A stretch of DNA of 64,000 nt from Gemmata massiliana (GTDB taxonomy: Bacteria; Planctomycetota; Planctomycetia; Gemmatales; Gemmataceae). This document shows, piece after piece, positions 1-15,280 of this stretch; within the stretch, counting starts at the first letter, position 1; each line of letters begins with the position of its first letter. The stretch is from NCBI RefSeq assembly GCF_901538265.1, contig NZ_LR593886.1:5043738-5107737 (forward strand), read 5' to 3'. The position numbers were made by a program, and so were the translations under genes. The notes under the pieces were generated by a model. That model was given only the letters and a program-made list of their open reading frames with translations. It was not told where the DNA came from and ran no database searches.

Positions 1-1854
1 ATGGACCGGCTCAAGCGCGACTTCACGGGCACACTATCCAAGGACGCGCAAGAGGTACACGACAAGATCACGAAGGATATCGACACCGTCACGGCCGACC
101 TCGTGGCGCGCGAGGCCGAAAAAGCGCTCGCGGCCGGGCGCTACAAGTACGCGGCCGAGGTGCTCGCGATCTTCCCCGAGAAGACCGCCGACTCGAAAGA
201 AGTGGCCCGGGCCGCGAAAGTGGGCGCCGAACTGAAGACCGGTCAGGAGCGCCACGACACCGCCCGCCGGGTGCTGAACGGCCTCGTCGACGATGTTGGG
301 GGGAAGCGCCCGCTCAACGCACTCGTCGCGGTCGGTGGGGGGCTGGCGCAAGGTGCCTGGAAGCCGGAGAAAGCCGTCACGTCGCAGGCGCTCGAACTCG
401 CGACCGCGGGCGCGCAGGTGATCGAGGAACTGCACCCGGATTCCGCGATCCGCATCGAAACGTTTGTAACCCTCGCGACCCAAGCCGAGCGGGAGCGCGC
501 GGCCGGCAAGGAGCCGACCAAGAAGCCCGACGAACTGGTCGCCACCGCAATTAGCGGGTGGGCGATGGGCCGCAACGGGGCGACCCCGAACGTGGAATCG
601 GCACTGAAGATCTGGACCGCGCGCCAGTTGGTCCTCGCGTTTCAGCGGGGCGAATCGCAAGCGAGCCGAAATGATGCCCTGGCCCGGTACCGGAAGAACG
701 CGAATCTCGATATCCCGCAACTCGCGCAGATCATCTCGCTGCTCCCGCCCGCGGAACCGGAGGACCTCGAAAACCGTACAGGGAAGCCGCTCTCCATCGG
801 GAAGAGCGTGCCCGGGGGCGTGTACCAGCGGAAGTCGATGCCCGCGCCCGGGCACGCGACGGGCATCGATTACATCGTGAAGCTCCCGCCCGAGTACCAC
901 CACGGGCGCGCGTACCCGGTTCTCATCGTTCTCACGCACGCGGGGGTGAACCCGGAAGACGTGCTCGGCCCGCTCATGACCGAGTCCGAGCGGAACGGGT
1001 ACATCGTCGTCGCGCCCGAGTGGACCAACCAGTTCGGGAAGGGCTGGCAGTGGAACCCGGACGACCACGTGTACGTGACGGCCGTGCTCCGCGACGCGGT
1101 GCGGCACTTCACCGTGGACAACGACCGCGTGTTCCTCTGCGGCGTGGGCGAGGGCGCGAACATGGCGATGGACGTCGGCGCGTCGCACCCGGACCTGTTC
1201 GCCGGGGTGATCCCGATGGCCCCCATCCCCAAGTGGGGGAGCTTCTTCATCGAGACTTGGCGCAACGCGCAGAAGTTGCCGTTCTACGTCGTGACGGGCG
1301 AACTCGCCGGTCAGTCGCTGCCCAACCTGCGGAGCATCTTCGAGCGCTGGACGCGCAACGGGTTCCCGGCCGTGATGACGATCTACAAGGGGCGCGGAAT
1401 CGAGTGGTACGCTTCGGAAGCGACGACGATATTCGACTGGATGAGCCGCAAGACCCGCGTGAACGGGACCGCGACGCTGGCGCTCGGCGCCAACCGCCAG
1501 TCGTGGGCGATGTTGCGCGAGCACGACAACCGGTTCTACTGGCTCCAGGCGGACAAGGTCGTTGTGGGGAAGAACGGCGGCGCGGTCGTCCCGGCGCTCA
1601 TGCAGGGAGACGTGCGCGGAAACTTGATCGATCTGAAGTGCGACAAAGTCAAACACCTAACAGTGTGGCTCAGCGCTGATATGATCGACTGGGCGAAGCC
1701 GGTGAAGGTTCAGATCAATGCCGCGGTACCGTCCGCGTGGCCCAAAGCGAAGGTGATTGCACCGAGCCTCGACGTGCTCCTCGAAGACTATTTCGAGCGC
1801 GGCGACCGCCGCATGTTGTTCCTGAACAAGCTGGAACTCAAGACGGGGCCGTAG
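1..1854 (+). CDS. alpha/beta-hydrolase-like protein, probably 5'-truncated by the window edge
   Basis: An open frame fills the left edge and stops at 1854 (617 codons seen). It begins with ATG at base 1, but nothing upstream is visible, so the true start may lie outside. Residues about 1-260 are helical and Ala/Glu/Lys-rich and match no domain I know. Residues about 265-490 have an esterase/PHB-depolymerase-like alpha/beta-hydrolase pattern: a PVLIVLTHAG strand, then VVAPEW, then a nucleophile-elbow position, then PMAPIP. The elbow reads GVGEG, so the serine of the usual G-x-S-x-G is glycine, and the late segment where a GH-type histidine is expected reads GRGIEWY. I infer a non-catalytic binding protein or one with altered chemistry. 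The last 100 residues are a further beta-rich stretch. Confidence 0.6.
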   Translation: MDRLKRDFTGTLSKDAQEVHDKITKDIDTVTADLVAREAEKALAAGRYKYAAEVLAIFPEKTADSKEVARAAKVGAELKTGQERHDTARRVLNGLVDDVGGKRPLNALVAVGGGLAQGAWKPEKAVTSQALELATAGAQVIEELHPDSAIRIETFVTLATQAERERAAGKEPTKKPDELVATAISGWAMGRNGATPNVESALKIWTARQLVLAFQRGESQASRNDALARYRKNANLDIPQLAQIISLLPPAEPEDLENRTGKPLSIGKSVPGGVYQRKSMPAPGHATGIDYIVKLPPEYHHGRAYPVLIVLTHAGVNPEDVLGPLMTESERNGYIVVAPEWTNQFGKGWQWNPDDHVYVTAVLRDAVRHFTVDNDRVFLCGVGEGANMAMDVGASHPDLFAGVIPMAPIPKWGSFFIETWRNAQKLPFYVVTGELAGQSLPNLRSIFERWTRNGFPAVMTIYKGRGIEWYASEATTIFDWMSRKTRVNGTATLALGANRQSWAMLREHDNRFYWLQADKVVVGKNGGAVVPALMQGDVRGNLIDLKCDKVKHLTVWLSADMIDWAKPVKVQINAAVPSAWPKAKVIAPSLDVLLEDYFERGDRRMLFLNKLELKTGP

Positions 1855-1867
1855 CGGTTGCGCTTGT

Positions 1868-1980
1868 TCCGGGCGAACGGCCGGCGTCAGCCGGCTGGTC
1901 GTGCGAGCGAGATTCAACTAAGAGTTTGACAGGATTCACAGGATCGACGGGATGAGTCGTGCGAGGCGAACGGCCGGCGA
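1868..1980 (+). repeat. dispersed repeat, left inverted copy
   Basis: A stretch of about 110 bp made of a GGCGAACGGCCGGCGT/AGCCGGCTGG palindromic part, an AAGAGTTTGACAGGATTCA core followed by CAGGATCGAC, and a second GTGCGAGGCG...CCGGCG part. The same order of parts occurs in reverse complement at about 3813-3936, and the core recurs at 50503-50583. It lies between the hydrolase-like gene and the convergent DUF4259 gene. Confidence 0.75.
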
Positions 1981-2026
1981 ACCGACACCGCTGCCTTCGT
2001 CGGACGGTGCCCTTGGTTGTCACCCG

Positions 2027-3112
2027 TTACTCTTTGTTGAGTAACAGATCTATCACCCAGCACCCGCGCGCGTGCGGGCCACCACCGCGACAATGGTCCA
2101 GCACGTCAGTGCGGTCGCACCCGGCATCCTCAAGGGCGTCGGCCAGGATCGGCATGGCGCCGAAATCGCGCGACTCGTACATCCGGCGTGCTAGCGCAAC
2201 GGCAGTTTCAGTGCGCCAGACTCGGGAGAAGGCGACCGGACGGAACGGGTTACCGAAAACATCATAGATCAGCGGCCGCCAGTTCTCGTACCGCTCGGGC
2301 GGGCCATCGAAATCGATATCGGTCCACTGCAACTCAGACAGGTCGATCGCCTCACCCATGCCCGCAAGCCTGGCTATTTCCGGTGCGCTTTTGCCGTCAG
2401 GGTACAGCGCGTCGGCGAGTGCGTGGCTGTACAAACTCGACAACTCGTCGTCGTTTGGCAGATCGGGTCGTTCTTCATTCTGCTGTAGCCGCTCGATCAG
2501 TTCACGGGACGTGGGGGAAAGATAGGCCCAATACAACCGCGTGATCGCCAGTATCAGGAGCCAGTGCTTACGCCCCCGAAGGCCGACCTTCCACCGAGAA
2601 CTCTGCCTGGGGGGAGGTGAGTACCCTTCCTCGTGCCAAAGGAACTCAAGCCACCGAGAGGGGATCGTCGGGACGTTCTCGTGAGCGTACCGGAGCAACT
2701 CACGGACCGGGGCGTTCAGCCACACCTCCGCGGTCCAGGATCCCTGCTCGTGCCACTTTCGGGCGAGCCAAAGCAACTCGTCGAAGCTAGTCTCGATGGC
2801 CCGGCGTCGCTCCGCTTTGTATCCCGGTTTCGGAGAGAGTTTGTCGATGTACCCCTCCCACACCCGCAGGTAGGTGGCACCGCACTCCTCCACCAACTCG
2901 GGTTCCGGAGGCACAGCTCCGAGCCGCTCGCACAACTCGCACAGCACATCGACTGCGACCATGACTTCCGCCGACGCCCGCTCGTCGGGTTCGGCCAGCC
3001 TCGGGTTACTCACAATCGCTTGGAGTTTCGCGATCAGTGGTGCAACGACCCCCGAGCCCAAGTAGTCGAGTGCGGCGTCGCTCTGGAAGTTGCCGGCACC
3101 CCAGACGCCCAT
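2027..3112 (-). CDS. DUF4259-type N-terminus fused to a planctomycete C-terminal tail domain
   Basis: A 361-aa cytoplasmic protein without signal peptide or membrane segment. The first 20 residues (MGVWGAGNFQSDAALDYL) match the start of DUF4259 proteins, which open with G-x-W-G-x-G-x-F-x-x-D-x-A-L-D. Residues about 15-100 are helical. The last 80 residues (VFGNPFRPV...RMYESRDF...PILADALEDAGC...HCRGGG..HARGCWVIDLLL) are a tail I know as recurrent at the C-terminus of Gemmata proteins of unknown function. The ATG at 3112 is preceded by GGAGG with 8-nt spacing. Nothing shows its role. The gene sits with the TIGR03067 gene between inverted repeats. Confidence 0.7.
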   Translation of the reverse strand: MGVWGAGNFQSDAALDYLGSGVVAPLIAKLQAIVSNPRLAEPDERASAEVMVAVDVLCELCERLGAVPPEPELVEECGATYLRVWEGYIDKLSPKPGYKAERRRAIETSFDELLWLARKWHEQGSWTAEVWLNAPVRELLRYAHENVPTIPSRWLEFLWHEEGYSPPPRQSSRWKVGLRGRKHWLLILAITRLYWAYLSPTSRELIERLQQNEERPDLPNDDELSSLYSHALADALYPDGKSAPEIARLAGMGEAIDLSELQWTDIDFDGPPERYENWRPLIYDVFGNPFRPVAFSRVWRTETAVALARRMYESRDFGAMPILADALEDAGCDRTDVLDHCRGGGPHARGCWVIDLLLNKE

Positions 3113-3326
3113 CGCCGTGTCCTCCGTGGCCGATCGTGTTTACTCGGTTATCGCCCGAACAGCAGCGGGCGTGGTAACAAACGATTGCCGAACCAGCACA
3201 GCGCCCGGCACTGACCCGTTCTGTCAGTGGGTCGTTATTGAAATAGTGCGGGTGCCTCGCACGGAAACCGCGTAGCCTGCCCAAGCTCCGTGCCAGCAGG
3301 GTCCTCGCGCGGCGCACACTTGGCGA

Positions 3327-3758
3327 CTATTTTCCTCGCTTCAGGTGGATGAGCATTTCGGCTTTATCTTTGGTGTCGAACCCTTCGGGGCGCTTGTTCT
3401 CGAACACCTTGCCCGAGTCCTTCGACGGGGCCATCGGTAGGCAGATCTTCAGCTCGTCGTCCTTCAGCTCGTAGATGGCGTTCACGGTGACGTCTTTCCC
3501 GTCCCGGGCGAACGTCATCCCCAGCCACTTGGGGGTCTTGGTCGCGTCCGTGTCCAACTGCATTTCGGGACCGAACCCTGTTAACTTGCCGTCCTTGATG
3601 ACGAGTTTCTTGGGAGCGCTGTCCTTGGGAATCTCCTTCCCACCAGCGACAAGGGCGACCACCTCCCACGTGCCCTCTAGTTTCTTGACCGAGTCCTTTT
3701 TGTCGTCGGCCCCGACCGTCGCCGCCAGGAGAAACAATACTCCATACGCCGTTTGCAT
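3327..3758 (-). CDS. TIGR03067-family exported protein
   Basis: A 143-aa protein with a short hydrophobic leader (MQTAYGVLFLLAATVGA) followed by the layout of the planctomycete TIGR03067 family: KLEGTWEVVALVAGGKEIP near the start, KLVIKDGKLTGF, then a lipocalin-like series of strands and a YELKDDELKICLP segment. I chose ATG 3758 because GGAGG lies 7 nt upstream; the open frame extends 10 codons further without a ribosome-binding site. The family has no known biochemical function; an exported small beta-barrel is the usual expectation. It is transcribed in the same direction as the DUF4259 gene but 200 bp away. Confidence 0.75.
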   Translation of the reverse strand: MQTAYGVLFLLAATVGADDKKDSVKKLEGTWEVVALVAGGKEIPKDSAPKKLVIKDGKLTGFGPEMQLDTDATKTPKWLGMTFARDGKDVTVNAIYELKDDELKICLPMAPSKDSGKVFENKRPEGFDTKDKAEMLIHLKRGK

Positions 3759-3812
3759 GTCGCGCCCTCCAAAGGTAATTGCCCGCACACCAACCGCTCG
3801 ACGACACTGCGG

Positions 3813-3936
3813 TCACCAGCCGGCTCACGCCGGCCGCCTCGCACAGTTTATCCGGTCGATCCTGTGAATCCTGTCAAAACTCTTCGCGTGACCTCACTTG
3901 GAGCACCAGCCGGCCCACGCCGGCCGTTCGCCCGGA
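3813..3936 (-). repeat. dispersed repeat, right inverted copy
   Basis: On the minus strand this repeats the order of parts at 1868-1980: CCGGGCGAACGGCCGGCGT, then GCCGGCTGGTG, then GAAGAGTTTTGACAGGATT and CACAGGATCGAC, then GTGCGAGGCGGCCGGCG. The two copies face each other across a 1.8-kb segment with two genes. It also separates the TIGR03067 gene from the stop codon of the giant uvrA. Confidence 0.75.
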
Positions 3937-3951
3937 GTTGGCGGACTGCAA

Positions 3952-11100
<7,149 letters not shown>

Positions 11101-11393
11101 GCCCGGAGACTCCTCCTGAGTGTCGAACGCGACCTGGACTTGGGGCGAGCGCGAGGGGTACAGATGGTTACTATACGGCTAGTGAACGGGAGTGGATAGG
11201 CGAAGTCGGCAAAGCGGGTAACTCGGTTGGCGGTACAGTTCGGAACGTTCGTACATGCCGCAAATCCGATTGGCTTCTCATTCTGGTCTCATGAATCTGT
11301 TGGCGTGATATAGTTTCTGTAACGCACTAGACCAGTTTTCGGCCGCTTCCGGGAACTTCGGCTCTGGGCGGAACGTCGAACCGGTAGAAGGTC
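11101..11393. promoter_or_regulatory. intergenic region between divergent uvrA and sigma genes
   Basis: About 290 bp that must carry the promoters of both divergent genes. I see no gene, strong hairpin or clear LexA-like operator in it. The part next to the sigma gene is less GC-rich (a GATATAGTTTCTGTAACG stretch at about 11308-11325), which fits a promoter, but no element can be assigned with confidence. Confidence 0.35.
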
Positions 11394-12104
11394 GTGAGTG
11401 ACGACGATCGCCGGCTCATTGCGGACTGTTTGGCTGGCCAGTGGGACGCCTTCGGTGAGTTGGTATCCCAATACCAGGCAAGACTTTATAACTCCGCATT
11501 GCGCCTGGTGCTTAGCCCCGAGGACGCCGCCGATGTCGTTCAGGATACGTTCCTGAGCGCCTATCAGGCGCTGCATACCTTCAAAGGCGACGCCGAATTT
11601 TTCACGTGGTTGTACAGAATTGCGTTTAACACCGCAATCAGTTTGAAACGGAAGAAGAAGCCGTCTGTAAGCCTGGAGAGCCACACGCGGGAAACCGGAC
11701 TCGACCCGAACGACCCGTCGGAGTACGTAAAACCGTCCGCCGCGATCGAACGAACCGAGGACGAGCGGCAGCTAAGTGACGCGATCGCCCGGCTCTCCAC
11801 CGAACACCGCGATGTGCTCGTACTCAAAGACCTCGAAGGCATGAAGTACGAGGAGATCGCCGAGGTGCTGGGCGTGCCGATCGGAACGATCCGCAGCCGC
11901 CTGCACCGGGCACGACTGGAGCTGAGGGACTTGCTCGTCCCCCCGAACGAACGGGCCGCACTTGAGGGTGCGGAACACGACAATCGGGGCGAATTCCGCG
12001 TGGAGGATGTGAACACTCCCCGCCCGAGCGATACCGGCAGAAACGCAGGGAGCGAAGAGAAAGAACCCCCTACTCAGTCGCGCTCGACTCGCCGAAGCGA
12101 TTGA
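11394..12104 (+). CDS. ECF RNA polymerase sigma factor, SigW/RpoE-like
   Basis: A 236-aa group 4 sigma factor that would recruit RNA polymerase to an alternative promoter class. Sigma region 2 covers residues about 20-90 (FGELVSQYQARLYNSALRLV, DAADVVQDTFLSAYQALHTF, FFTWLYRIAFNTA). Region 4 covers about 130-185 (LSTEHRDVLVLKDLEGMKYE, EIAEVLGVPIGTIRSRLHRA). A charged tail of about 50 residues follows and may be disordered. The start is GTG 11394 with AAGG just upstream. The stop lies 11 nt before the ATG of the anti-sigma-like gene, the usual sigma/anti-sigma arrangement. It is divergent from uvrA. Confidence 0.9.
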   Translation: MSDDDRRLIADCLAGQWDAFGELVSQYQARLYNSALRLVLSPEDAADVVQDTFLSAYQALHTFKGDAEFFTWLYRIAFNTAISLKRKKKPSVSLESHTRETGLDPNDPSEYVKPSAAIERTEDERQLSDAIARLSTEHRDVLVLKDLEGMKYEEIAEVLGVPIGTIRSRLHRARLELRDLLVPPNERAALEGAEHDNRGEFRVEDVNTPRPSDTGRNAGSEEKEPPTQSRSTRRSD

Positions 12105-12115
12105 AGCGAACGAAC

Positions 12116-13456
12116 ATGACTCCTGCTCAACTCGAACTCATTACCGCCGCGGTCGATGGAGAACTGTCCCCGACAGAAACTCGGGGGCTGAACCATCTCC
12201 TGTCGACTTCCGCTGAAGCACGCACCCTTCATGCGAAGCTGCAAGCCGATCGCGATCGCGTGCGCGCGTTGCCGCGTGTCGCACCCTCCGCGGACCTCAA
12301 AGCTAAAGTCATGACCCGCGTGGCCGCGCTCGCACCCGCGCCACACGTGAAGCCGAAGTCGATCATTCAACCCGCGCCCGTCCGCGTTCGTTCCCGATCC
12401 GGAGGCGTGCTCGCGTGGGTGCCGCTCGCGCTCGCCGCGAGTGTGTTCCTGTGTGTGGCGACGGCTTCGTTCATGTACTTTAGCAAGCAGGGCGGTTCGC
12501 CCTCGGTTGCAAAGGACAACGGCCCGGGAGCCGAGCTTCCGCCGCACACCGGTACCCCTTCAATCACCCCGTCGCCGATCGACCCGCGACCCGATCGCCC
12601 GAATCCGGGCACGATCGTACAAAACGATCCCTCGGTTCCGTCCGCCCCCGCTCCGCATGCGCCCGCACCAACCGAGGTCGCGATTGCACCGGAGCCGCGC
12701 TCAACGACGCCCGATCTGATCGGCTTCCCCCTCGTTCCGAAGCTCCCGCCGTTCGAGCGAGTAGAGGTACGGGTACCGTTCCTGCGTTCGGCAACAGACC
12801 TCGGCCGCGAGGACGTCACGCAGGAACTGCTTAACGAATTGCGCCGCGATCCCGATCCGGTGTTCAAGTTCGATCTGTTCGTGCGCGATACGGCTCGCGG
12901 AGCGGAAGTGTTCCAGAACGCCGCGAAAGCGAGTGGCTTGACGGTGTCCGCTGACTCTGCGACGCTCGAAAAGCTGAAGAAGAAGCAGGCGCATGCAGTC
13001 GTGATTTACACCGAGAGCCTGACCGCGGCGGAACTGACCGCGTTGTTCGCGAAGCTTTCGAGCGAGGACGCGAAGTTCTCCCCGAAGGTATGCGATTCCC
13101 TCCATGCCGGGCCGGTCGTGCGCTCCGACGAACTCGAACTGAAGGCGATTCTGGGTGCGGATGTGGGGCTGTTCAAGCGCGCGGGGCAGGGGGGGGACAA
13201 GATGCATGACAAGTCCGAACCCAAGCACGTGAGCGCCGGGACGATCGACAGCGTGGTGAAGTCGGTCACGACCCCGTCTGCGAGTACGAAGCCGGGCGAA
13301 AAGCACGCGGTCCTTCTTACGTGGCAGACTACGCACCCGACGATCGGTCGCACGAACCCGGCAGCGTCCACGGAACTGAAGCACTACCTCTCGAAGCGCG
13401 GTAACCGCAAGCCGAACGCGGTCCCGGCAATCATCGTCATCCGCTCGGTGGGATAA
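12116..13456 (+). CDS. membrane-anchored anti-sigma-like protein
   Basis: A 446-aa protein following the ECF sigma gene. The N-terminus (MTPAQLELITAAVDGELSPTE, then a helical stretch to about residue 75) resembles the anti-sigma domain that opens with a D-G-E-L turn, but no zinc-binding HxxxCxxC is visible. One membrane helix lies at about residues 98-122 (LAWVPLALAASVFLCVATAS). A Pro/Thr-rich linker of about 80 residues follows, then a domain of about 220 residues that should be periplasmic. I infer that it holds the sigma factor at the membrane until a signal acts on the outer domain. An alternative TTG start at 12101 would overlap the sigma stop codon by 4 nt. Confidence 0.7.
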   Translation: MTPAQLELITAAVDGELSPTETRGLNHLLSTSAEARTLHAKLQADRDRVRALPRVAPSADLKAKVMTRVAALAPAPHVKPKSIIQPAPVRVRSRSGGVLAWVPLALAASVFLCVATASFMYFSKQGGSPSVAKDNGPGAELPPHTGTPSITPSPIDPRPDRPNPGTIVQNDPSVPSAPAPHAPAPTEVAIAPEPRSTTPDLIGFPLVPKLPPFERVEVRVPFLRSATDLGREDVTQELLNELRRDPDPVFKFDLFVRDTARGAEVFQNAAKASGLTVSADSATLEKLKKKQAHAVVIYTESLTAAELTALFAKLSSEDAKFSPKVCDSLHAGPVVRSDELELKAILGADVGLFKRAGQGGDKMHDKSEPKHVSAGTIDSVVKSVTTPSASTKPGEKHAVLLTWQTTHPTIGRTNPAASTELKHYLSKRGNRKPNAVPAIIVIRSVG

Positions 13457-13493
13457 GTTCAACTGCCCGTTCAGGCTCAAGCAGACGCACCAA

Positions 13494-13513
13494 GAAGCCC
13501 CAATTGGGGCTTC
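13494..13513 (+). terminator. intrinsic terminator-like hairpin
   Basis: GAAGCCCC-AATT-GGGGCTTC, an 8-bp perfect stem with a 4-nt loop, about 40 nt after the stop codon of the anti-sigma-like gene. No strong T-run follows, so termination is inferred from position and stem. Confidence 0.6.
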
Positions 13514-13628
13514 GCTCATTTCTGGTGCAACTCCGATCTACGACTCGCACCTAAACAGAACGAGAAATCGCGTATCAATTCGCCCGTGGTGGGGGGATAG
13601 TTGGGTGAGGCACCAAGGCAGGAGGCCA

Positions 13629-15074
13629 ATGAACCAACATTTACACGCGATCCGGCGAGCAACCGCTGAGGCGATGCAAACGGACGGGCAACTCCTGGAT
13701 GCGTACTCCGACCACCGGGACGGCGCTGCGTTCGCTGAATTGGTCCGCCGCCACGGTCCGATGGTCTGGGGCGTGTGCCGCCGAATGCTCCCGAACCGTC
13801 AAGACGCCGAAGACGCTTTCCAGGCCACATTTTTGGTGCTGGTTCGCAAGTCCGCGTCGGTCCGCCCGGCCGAGCGGGTCGGGAACTGGCTGCACGGCGT
13901 GGCGGTCCGGGCGGCACAGAAAGCAGCGGTTTCGGCCCGTCGGCGCGAGCGCTCGGTCGAGGGCGTTGCTGATCCGGCCGTAGTCGAAAGCGGTGCCTGG
14001 CGCGACGTGCTCCCGATACTCGACGAAGAGTTGAGTCTCCTGCCCGACAAATACCGCTCCGTCATCGTCCTGTGCGATCTTGAACAGATGACCCGGACGG
14101 CCGCGGCGCGCCGGCTCGGGGTTCCGGAAGGAACGGTCGCGGGCTGGCTGGCGCGAGCACGCGCACTGCTGGGCAATCGCCTGGCCCGGCGCGGGGTCGG
14201 TACCCCCGCATTGGCCGCATTGATCTCCGAACGGGTCGTGTCGGCGCTCGTCCCGGCCCCGCTCGTTCGGACCACGATCGAGGCCGCGAATCAAGCCGGA
14301 CCGACCCCAACCGGGGTCGCAACTCTCACGGAAGGAGTGATCCGAACGATGTTCCTCAAGAAAATTCGGAGCGCAGCAATCGCGGTGCTTGTGGCGCTCG
14401 GCGTGGTGGCCTCGGGTGCGGTGCTGCTGACGCGCCCCACGGTTGCCGCTCAACCGGCTCGTACCGAAGCCACCGGCCTTGTGAAACTGGTCGAACGCCC
14501 CGCGGCTAATCCGCCCGAAAATTGTGCCCACGTCGACCGCAGCCTCGAGCCGTCCGCGGCCCGCTATAGAGCGCTGTTTGAGAGGGCCTTATACGTGCTG
14601 GTTGAGCATTTCGGACAGATCACTTCCGCCAACGCATACGAGGGCCGGATCGAGACGCGGCAGCAGTTTGGTAATCGGACGGCCGTTGTCACGATCCGTG
14701 CGGCGGAAGAGGGAGGTGGGTACTTGGTCGAAGTCCGGATACTTCACGAGGTGCCAGGCGTGCCCGCGTTTCCGGATGCTGATCTCGAGCGGGTCGTACT
14801 CCGGCAACTGGCTCCACAAACCGAGATTCGGTCCGGAGATCGGGCGATACCAACGGTCCGCACCGGAGCGACCGTGAGTAGTAGCCCGCAACAAATCGAG
14901 GCTCGGCCCGATCCGACGACACCCCGCGTCCAGAAGCCTGTCGAGTCGGAGGACGACCAAGTCAGGAGATTGCAGAAGGAAGTGGATGAACTTCGGGAGA
15001 GGGTCAGGGCGCTTGAGCGGAGGCCGTCCAACCGAGAGAACGGTGTATCTCCTTCTGCCAAAGACGGACGGTGA
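13629..15074 (+). CDS. ECF sigma factor fused to a membrane helix and C-terminal domain
   Basis: A 481-aa protein. Sigma region 2 lies at residues about 25-90 (FAELVRRHGPMVWGVCRRML, DAEDAFQATFLVLVRKS) and region 4 at about 135-185 (LPDKYRSVIVLCDLEQMTRT, GVPEGTVAGWLARAR), the type common in Planctomycetes. A linker leads to a single membrane helix at about 247-268 (AIAVLVALGVVASGAVLL). The remaining 200 residues hold a mixed alpha/beta part and end in a short heptad-like segment (VRRLQKEVDELRERVRALE). ATG 13629 is chosen because GGAGG lies 3 nt upstream; a GTG eight codons earlier has none. No anti-sigma gene is adjacent, so control probably acts through its own C-terminal part. Confidence 0.85.
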   Translation: MNQHLHAIRRATAEAMQTDGQLLDAYSDHRDGAAFAELVRRHGPMVWGVCRRMLPNRQDAEDAFQATFLVLVRKSASVRPAERVGNWLHGVAVRAAQKAAVSARRRERSVEGVADPAVVESGAWRDVLPILDEELSLLPDKYRSVIVLCDLEQMTRTAAARRLGVPEGTVAGWLARARALLGNRLARRGVGTPALAALISERVVSALVPAPLVRTTIEAANQAGPTPTGVATLTEGVIRTMFLKKIRSAAIAVLVALGVVASGAVLLTRPTVAAQPARTEATGLVKLVERPAANPPENCAHVDRSLEPSAARYRALFERALYVLVEHFGQITSANAYEGRIETRQQFGNRTAVVTIRAAEEGGGYLVEVRILHEVPGVPAFPDADLERVVLRQLAPQTEIRSGDRAIPTVRTGATVSSSPQQIEARPDPTTPRVQKPVESEDDQVRRLQKEVDELRERVRALERRPSNRENGVSPSAKDGR

Positions 15075-15280
15075 GCGCCGGGCGGGATCGGTGGCGTTCG
15101 TTGCGAATGATTGGCGCGAGCCGGTGAGTTGTAAGCTTGGATACTCTCTAAACAGTGTCAGCCGGGTGGTAGCGTCGCTCAATTTCCGTCACTAACAAAG
15201 CGAGGTGGTGCGAGAGCACCGTTGCCGACCGTGAGTCGAGCAAACGGTTGTCTCGATGGTACTTTGGTGGAGTGAATCGC

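Noticed and set aside
34..1656. Minus-strand open frame of 540 codons opposite the hydrolase-like gene
   Set aside because: The composition (Arg, Val, Pro, His rich) is that of an antisense shadow, and the plus strand carries a recognisable fold.
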